This document shows, piece by piece, positions 60,894 to 64,000 of a stretch of DNA of 64,000 nt. Positions within the stretch are counted from its first letter, which is position 1. Each line of letters opens with the position of its first letter. Under the pieces are notes generated by a model. The model was not told the origin of the DNA and ran no database searches. It worked only from the letters and a program-made list of their open reading frames with translations. A program made the translations under genes and the position numbers. The DNA comes from JBBQZO01 sp038207625 (GTDB lineage: Bacteria; Pseudomonadota; Gammaproteobacteria; Burkholderiales; Burkholderiaceae_D), in assembly GCA_038207625.1 (NCBI GenBank), contig JBBQZO010000003.1, positions 248,001 to 312,000 on the forward strand. Direction: 5' to 3'.

Positions 60894-62723
60894 TTGAACG
60901 CACACAGCAGTAGCGCACCCGCCAAGAGCGAACCGCCAGCGCCGAAATCAGGCGGGCCGCGGGTGCTCGATTTGCAGCAGATTTTCACCTGGCTGCTGGC
61001 CGACGGCATCGTCGACAAGACCAGCGTCAAGGCGCACTTCACGCAAGCGCAGGGCATCCAGAAGAATGCCGCCGGTTCGATGCACCCCTTGACCGCCGTG
61101 GCACAGTGCAAGCTGGTGTCACTGCTGCCGCCGCAACGCTTGATGACGCTTGACGTCTTGACGGAATGGATGGCCGGCAAGGTTGGCCTGCCCTTCCTGC
61201 GCATCGACCCCTTGAAGATCGACTTCACCAAGGTCGCCGACGTGATGTCGGCCGGCTACGCGGCGCGCTTTAACATCCTGCCCATTGAACTGAGCGGCAA
61301 TACCCTGGTGGTGGCCACGGCAGAACCCTTCCGGCTCGAGTGGGAAGCGGAAATCGCCAAGATCTCGCGCCGCACCATTAAGTTGGCGATCGCCAGTCCG
61401 CTCGAGATCGCCCAATACATTTCGCAGTTTTTCACGCTGGCCAAGTCGATCAAGAACGCCAACAAGTCGACCGGCCAGGACGTGGCGCTGCGCAACAACT
61501 TCGAGCAACTGGTCGAACTGGGCAAGAGCAACAAGCAAGTCGATGCCAACGACCAGCACGTGGTCAACATCGTCGACTGGCTGTGGCAATACGCATTCGA
61601 ACAGCGCGCCTCGGACATTCACCTGGAACCGAAGCGCGACTTCGCCCTGATCCGCTTTCGCATCGATGGCGTGCTGCACCAGGTCTACCAGGTGCCGGCG
61701 GTGGTAATGATCGCCATGACGGCGCGCATCAAGCTGCTCGGGCGCATGGACGTCGTCGAGAAACGCCGCCCGCAGGACGGACGGGTAAAGACCCGCACCA
61801 GCGGCGGCCAGGAGGTCGAACTGCGTCTGTCGACACTGCCGACCGCGTTCGGCGAAAAGCTGGTGATGCGGATCTTCGACCCCGAGGTGGTCGTCAAGAC
61901 GCTGCCCGAACTGGGCTTTCCGACCCAGGACGCACTGACCTGGGACATGCTGACGACGCGCCCGCACGGCATCATCCTGGTCACCGGCCCGACCGGCTCG
62001 GGCAAGACCACGACGCTGTACACCACGCTCAAGGCGCTGGCGACCTCGGAAGTGAACGTGTGCACGGTGGAAGACCCAATTGAAATGGTCGAGGCGGCGT
62101 TCAACCAGATGCAGGTGCAGCCAAGCATCGACCTCTCCTTCGCCGATGGCGTGCGTGCGCTGATGCGGCAGGACCCGGACATCATCATGGTCGGCGAGAT
62201 CCGCGACCTGCCCACCGCCGAGATGGCGATCCAGGCGGCGCTGACGGGCCACCTGGTGCTGTCGACACTGCACACCAACGACGCGCCGTCGGCGGTGATG
62301 CGCCTGCTCGAACTGGGCGTGCCGTATTACCTGCTGGAGGCGACCCTGATCGGCATCCTGGCGCAGCGCCTGGTGCGCACGCTGTGCCCGCACTGCAAGA
62401 GCCCGGACGGCGAACTGAGCGACGAGATCTGGAAAACCCTCTGCGGCAGCTGGGACATGCCCAAGCCGGCCAAAATCTACCGTCCGATCGGCTGCCCGGA
62501 ATGCCGTCAGACCGGCTACCGGGGGCGCACCGGCCTGTACGAACTGCTGACCGTGACGGAAGACTTTAGCAGCATGATCCGCGACGAAACGGACCTGTCC
62601 GCGCTGCGCCGCCAGAGCGTGGCCGACGGCATGAAACCGCTGCGCATCGCCGGCGCGCTGAAGATCGCCGAGGGCGCCACGACGGCCGACGAGGTGCTCA
62701 AAGTGACGGCGGCGCTGGTTTAA
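60894..62723 (+). CDS. GspE/PulE-family secretion or pilus ATPase
   Basis: The 609-residue product has an N-terminal MshEN-like domain (about 35-190), a linker, and the type II/IV secretion ATPase core. It carries Walker A GPTGSGKTTTLYTTL, Asp box VCTVEDPIEM, Walker B DPDIIMVGEIRD, His box HLVLSTLHTNDAPSA and a four-cysteine zinc motif (CPHC ... CPEC). The start is a TTG at 60894 with TGGAGA upstream; the frame is open from 60675 but that overlaps the preceding gene. It stands alone, without other pilus or secretion genes. Confidence 0.92.
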   Translation: MNAHSSSAPAKSEPPAPKSGGPRVLDLQQIFTWLLADGIVDKTSVKAHFTQAQGIQKNAAGSMHPLTAVAQCKLVSLLPPQRLMTLDVLTEWMAGKVGLPFLRIDPLKIDFTKVADVMSAGYAARFNILPIELSGNTLVVATAEPFRLEWEAEIAKISRRTIKLAIASPLEIAQYISQFFTLAKSIKNANKSTGQDVALRNNFEQLVELGKSNKQVDANDQHVVNIVDWLWQYAFEQRASDIHLEPKRDFALIRFRIDGVLHQVYQVPAVVMIAMTARIKLLGRMDVVEKRRPQDGRVKTRTSGGQEVELRLSTLPTAFGEKLVMRIFDPEVVVKTLPELGFPTQDALTWDMLTTRPHGIILVTGPTGSGKTTTLYTTLKALATSEVNVCTVEDPIEMVEAAFNQMQVQPSIDLSFADGVRALMRQDPDIIMVGEIRDLPTAEMAIQAALTGHLVLSTLHTNDAPSAVMRLLELGVPYYLLEATLIGILAQRLVRTLCPHCKSPDGELSDEIWKTLCGSWDMPKPAKIYRPIGCPECRQTGYRGRTGLYELLTVTEDFSSMIRDETDLSALRRQSVADGMKPLRIAGALKIAEGATTADEVLKVTAALV

Positions 62724-62787
62724 ATTGCTGCGAGCGCAAATTAGCTCTGGCGCAAACGCGCCGCGCAGCATATAATCTTGCCTCTTC

Positions 62788-62863
62788 GGGTCGTTAGCTC
62801 AGCTGGTAGAGCAGCGGACTTTTAATCCGTTGGTCGCAGGTTCGAATCCCGCACGGCCTACCA
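62788..62863 (+). tRNA. tRNA-Lys (anticodon TTT), copy 1
   Basis: 76-nt cloverleaf with encoded CCA. Acceptor GGGTCGT pairs with ACGGCCT (two G-T pairs), D-arm AGCTCAGCTGGTAGAGC, anticodon loop CTTTTAA with TTT at 62821-62823, T-arm CGCAGGTTCGAATCCCGC. A TATAAT box lies at 62771. Confidence 0.97.
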
Positions 62864-62874
62864 CGAATACCAGG

Positions 62875-62905
62875 AAGCCCATGAACTCAGGTTCGTGGGC
62901 TTTTT
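62875..62905 (+). terminator. Terminator of tRNA-Lys copy 1
   Basis: AAGCCCATGAAC / GTTCGTGGGCTT arms (one G-T pair) with a TCAG loop, then five T. Confidence 0.9.
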
Positions 62906-63006
62906 GCGTTGCGGCGCCACCAACGCGAAACTTGCCGGCGGGCGCACCGGCGATTGCCGTGCGCCACTGGCGCAAACGCGATCGGCAGCGTATAATTCTG
63001 CCCTTC

Positions 63007-63082
63007 GGGTCGTTAGCTCAGCTGGTAGAGCAGCGGACTTTTAATCCGTTGGTCGCAGGTTCGAATCCCGCACGGCCTACCA
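63007..63082 (+). tRNA. tRNA-Lys (anticodon TTT), copy 2
   Basis: Identical to copy 1 over all 76 nt, 219 bp downstream. Promoter TATAAT at 62991; anticodon at 63040-63042. The flanking CTGGCGCAAACGCG block is also repeated. Confidence 0.97.
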
Positions 63083-63092
63083 CGAATAACCA

Positions 63093-63125
63093 AAAAGCCC
63101 ACGAATTTGCGTTCGTGGGCTTTTT
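63093..63125 (+). terminator. Terminator of tRNA-Lys copy 2
   Basis: AAAAAGCCCACGAA / TTCGTGGGCTTTTT arms with a short loop; a homologue of the copy 1 terminator. Confidence 0.9.
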
Positions 63126-63314
63126 GCTGTCTGGTCCCCATCTGGTCTCGTCAAGAAGCCCCACGCGCCACCAGCCCTCCTCGCCATCGCCCCCTCTCGG
63201 CAGGACCATCCAAGTCGGCCCTGCCGACGGACCACGCCCCCTCGTCGATAAGGAAACTTCGCGGAAGCCTTCAAGCGCCCCATTTTTGCAGTGTTGAAAA
63301 AATCATCAATCCGT

Positions 63315-63350
63315 TTGCATGTAACGATCGTTTCATGTAACATCCGTTTC
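63315..63350 (+). promoter_or_regulatory. Promoter and operator of the second TetR gene, likely leaderless transcript
   Basis: Same layout as at 34447: 16-bp direct repeats 63318-63333 and 63334-63349, then CATG with the start codon. TTGCAT (63315-63320) and TGTAAC (63336-63341) could be the promoter boxes. The first 20 bp form the same near-perfect palindrome around GATC. Confidence 0.65.
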
Positions 63351-63908
63351 ATGAGCAGACGAGACGAACTACGCGACAACGCGCTTGACTATTTCCTGGA
63401 CAATGGCTTGGCTGAACTATCGCTGCGACCACTGGCAGAGCAAATCGGCACCAGCGCGCGGCTATTGATTTATCACTTCGAGTCCAAGGAAAAACTGATC
63501 ACGGTCGTGATGGAGCAAGTGCGCTCCCGCGTCCAGCAATCGGTGATGGAAATGATGCATGCAGCCAAAGGCGAGGCGAGCCTGGAGTCGTTTTGGCGCT
63601 GGGTGACCGATAGCGACAATATTCGCTATGTGCGCTTGCTGTTTGAAGTTCAAGTACTGGCACTGCAAAATCCTGCGATCTATTCGCAATTTCTGTCCGA
63701 TACCAGCTCCAGCTGGCTGGAAGTGCTTGAACATGGCATCCCTGAATCGCCCGACCGCCGCACAGTCGCAACCTTGTGCAGCGCTGTGCTCGATGGCCTG
63801 GTGCTGGACTATATGAGCACTGACGACTTCGATCGCACTACCGTCGCATTGAAATTTTTCGTTTCGCTGTTAAGTCAATACAGTGAAAAATTCACTCACC
63901 AACCGTAA
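63351..63908 (+). CDS. TetR-family regulator (copy 2)
   Basis: The 185-residue product is a close paralogue of the 34480-35025 regulator: nearly identical helix-turn-helix (LSLRPLAEQIGTSARLLIYHFESKEKL) and the same motif order in the ligand domain (IRYVRLL, SSWLEVLE, LCSAVLDGLVL). The ATG sits at the end of the operator repeat without a ribosome-binding site. The next gene starts only 11 bp after the stop, so here the regulator is probably co-transcribed with its target. Confidence 0.93.
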   Translation: MSRRDELRDNALDYFLDNGLAELSLRPLAEQIGTSARLLIYHFESKEKLITVVMEQVRSRVQQSVMEMMHAAKGEASLESFWRWVTDSDNIRYVRLLFEVQVLALQNPAIYSQFLSDTSSSWLEVLEHGIPESPDRRTVATLCSAVLDGLVLDYMSTDDFDRTTVALKFFVSLLSQYSEKFTHQP

Positions 63909-63919
63909 GGAAGCCGGAT

Positions 63920-64000
63920 ATGAACAATCTTGATTGCACCTCAACAACCGTGATGAAAAAGATGGAAAATCCTAAGAATTTATTGGCGTCTCCCAAACAC
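63920..64000 (+). CDS. Start of an unidentified gene (cut by the window end)
   Basis: ATG 63920, with AAGGAAG 6-7 nt upstream, opens a frame of 27 codons to the window edge (MNNLDCTSTTVMKKMENPKN, then LLASPKH). The N-terminus is polar and has no signal peptide. It is too short to name; it is probably in one operon with the second TetR gene. Confidence 0.6.
   Translation, partial: MNNLDCTSTTVMKKMENPKNLLASPKH

Noticed and set aside
62788..63350. Integrated element at the tRNA-Lys genes
   Set aside because: No integrase, no repeated tRNA 3' end flanking foreign genes; the duplication covers only the tRNA unit.

Overview
The window is GC-rich, densely packed DNA from a betaproteobacterium, most likely an Oxalobacteraceae (Massilia/Duganella/Janthinobacterium type). 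I infer this from the housekeeping gene content and order (radC-rpmB-rpmG, ispH-fkpB, purN next to an RsmB-like gene), a polyhydroxyalkanoate phasin and the general protein character. No plasmid or phage hallmarks and no CRISPR array are visible.

Region 1-23 kb looks like one sulfur-acquisition island. On the left, on the minus strand, are the sulfate ABC transporter genes (sbp, cysT and a cysW cut by the window edge) with an LsfA-like 1-Cys peroxiredoxin between them. A degenerate EAL protein and a receiver-less sigma-54 activator of SfnR type follow. Next comes a very long minus-strand run (17.8 to 6.0 kb): a planctomycete-type PSD1 cytochrome protein, a Tat-exported DUF1501 protein, a CHRD protein, three small c-type cytochromes, a periplasmic peroxiredoxin, an SMP-30 protein, a dienelactone hydrolase, an HtrA protease and a metallo-beta-lactamase-fold protein. 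To its right lie a TonB-dependent receptor, a divergent rhodanese-like/cytochrome b561 pair and a dedicated tonB-exbB-exbD operon. I find good sigma-54 (-24/-12) promoters in front of five of these transcription units. Three control regions also carry an 18-bp palindrome, CTGYTG-N6-CARCAG, at enhancer distance. Together this suggests an RpoN-dependent regulon run by the local activator, with an envelope electron-transfer and uptake system as output. Its substrate is unknown; sulfur scavenging is the best guess from context.

Region 25-36.6 kb is mixed: a cyclic-nucleotide-binding protein, diacylglycerol kinase, an IclR regulator, a PBP7-type endopeptidase, a nitroreductase, a phasin with palindromic PhaR-like sites, small membrane proteins, a broken TonB-receptor gene, a LacI regulator, and a TetR regulator followed by an alpha/beta hydrolase. 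Region 37-42.9 kb is a NitT/TauT-type ABC transporter with its own sigma-54 promoter. It is followed by a DctB/DctD-type two-component pair, probably a self-amplifying sensing and uptake unit.

Region 43-62.7 kb is mostly core genome: livFGMH, ispH-fkpB, radC, rpmB-rpmG, creBCD, a fatty-acid desaturase, an MscS channel, an RsmB-like methyltransferase with purN, a barstar-like protein, a glycine-zipper protein, a spermidine-synthase-like protein and a GspE/PulE ATPase. Two tandem tRNA-Lys(TTT) genes follow. The window ends with a second TetR regulator, a close paralogue of the 34.5-kb one with the same operator, and the start of a further gene.
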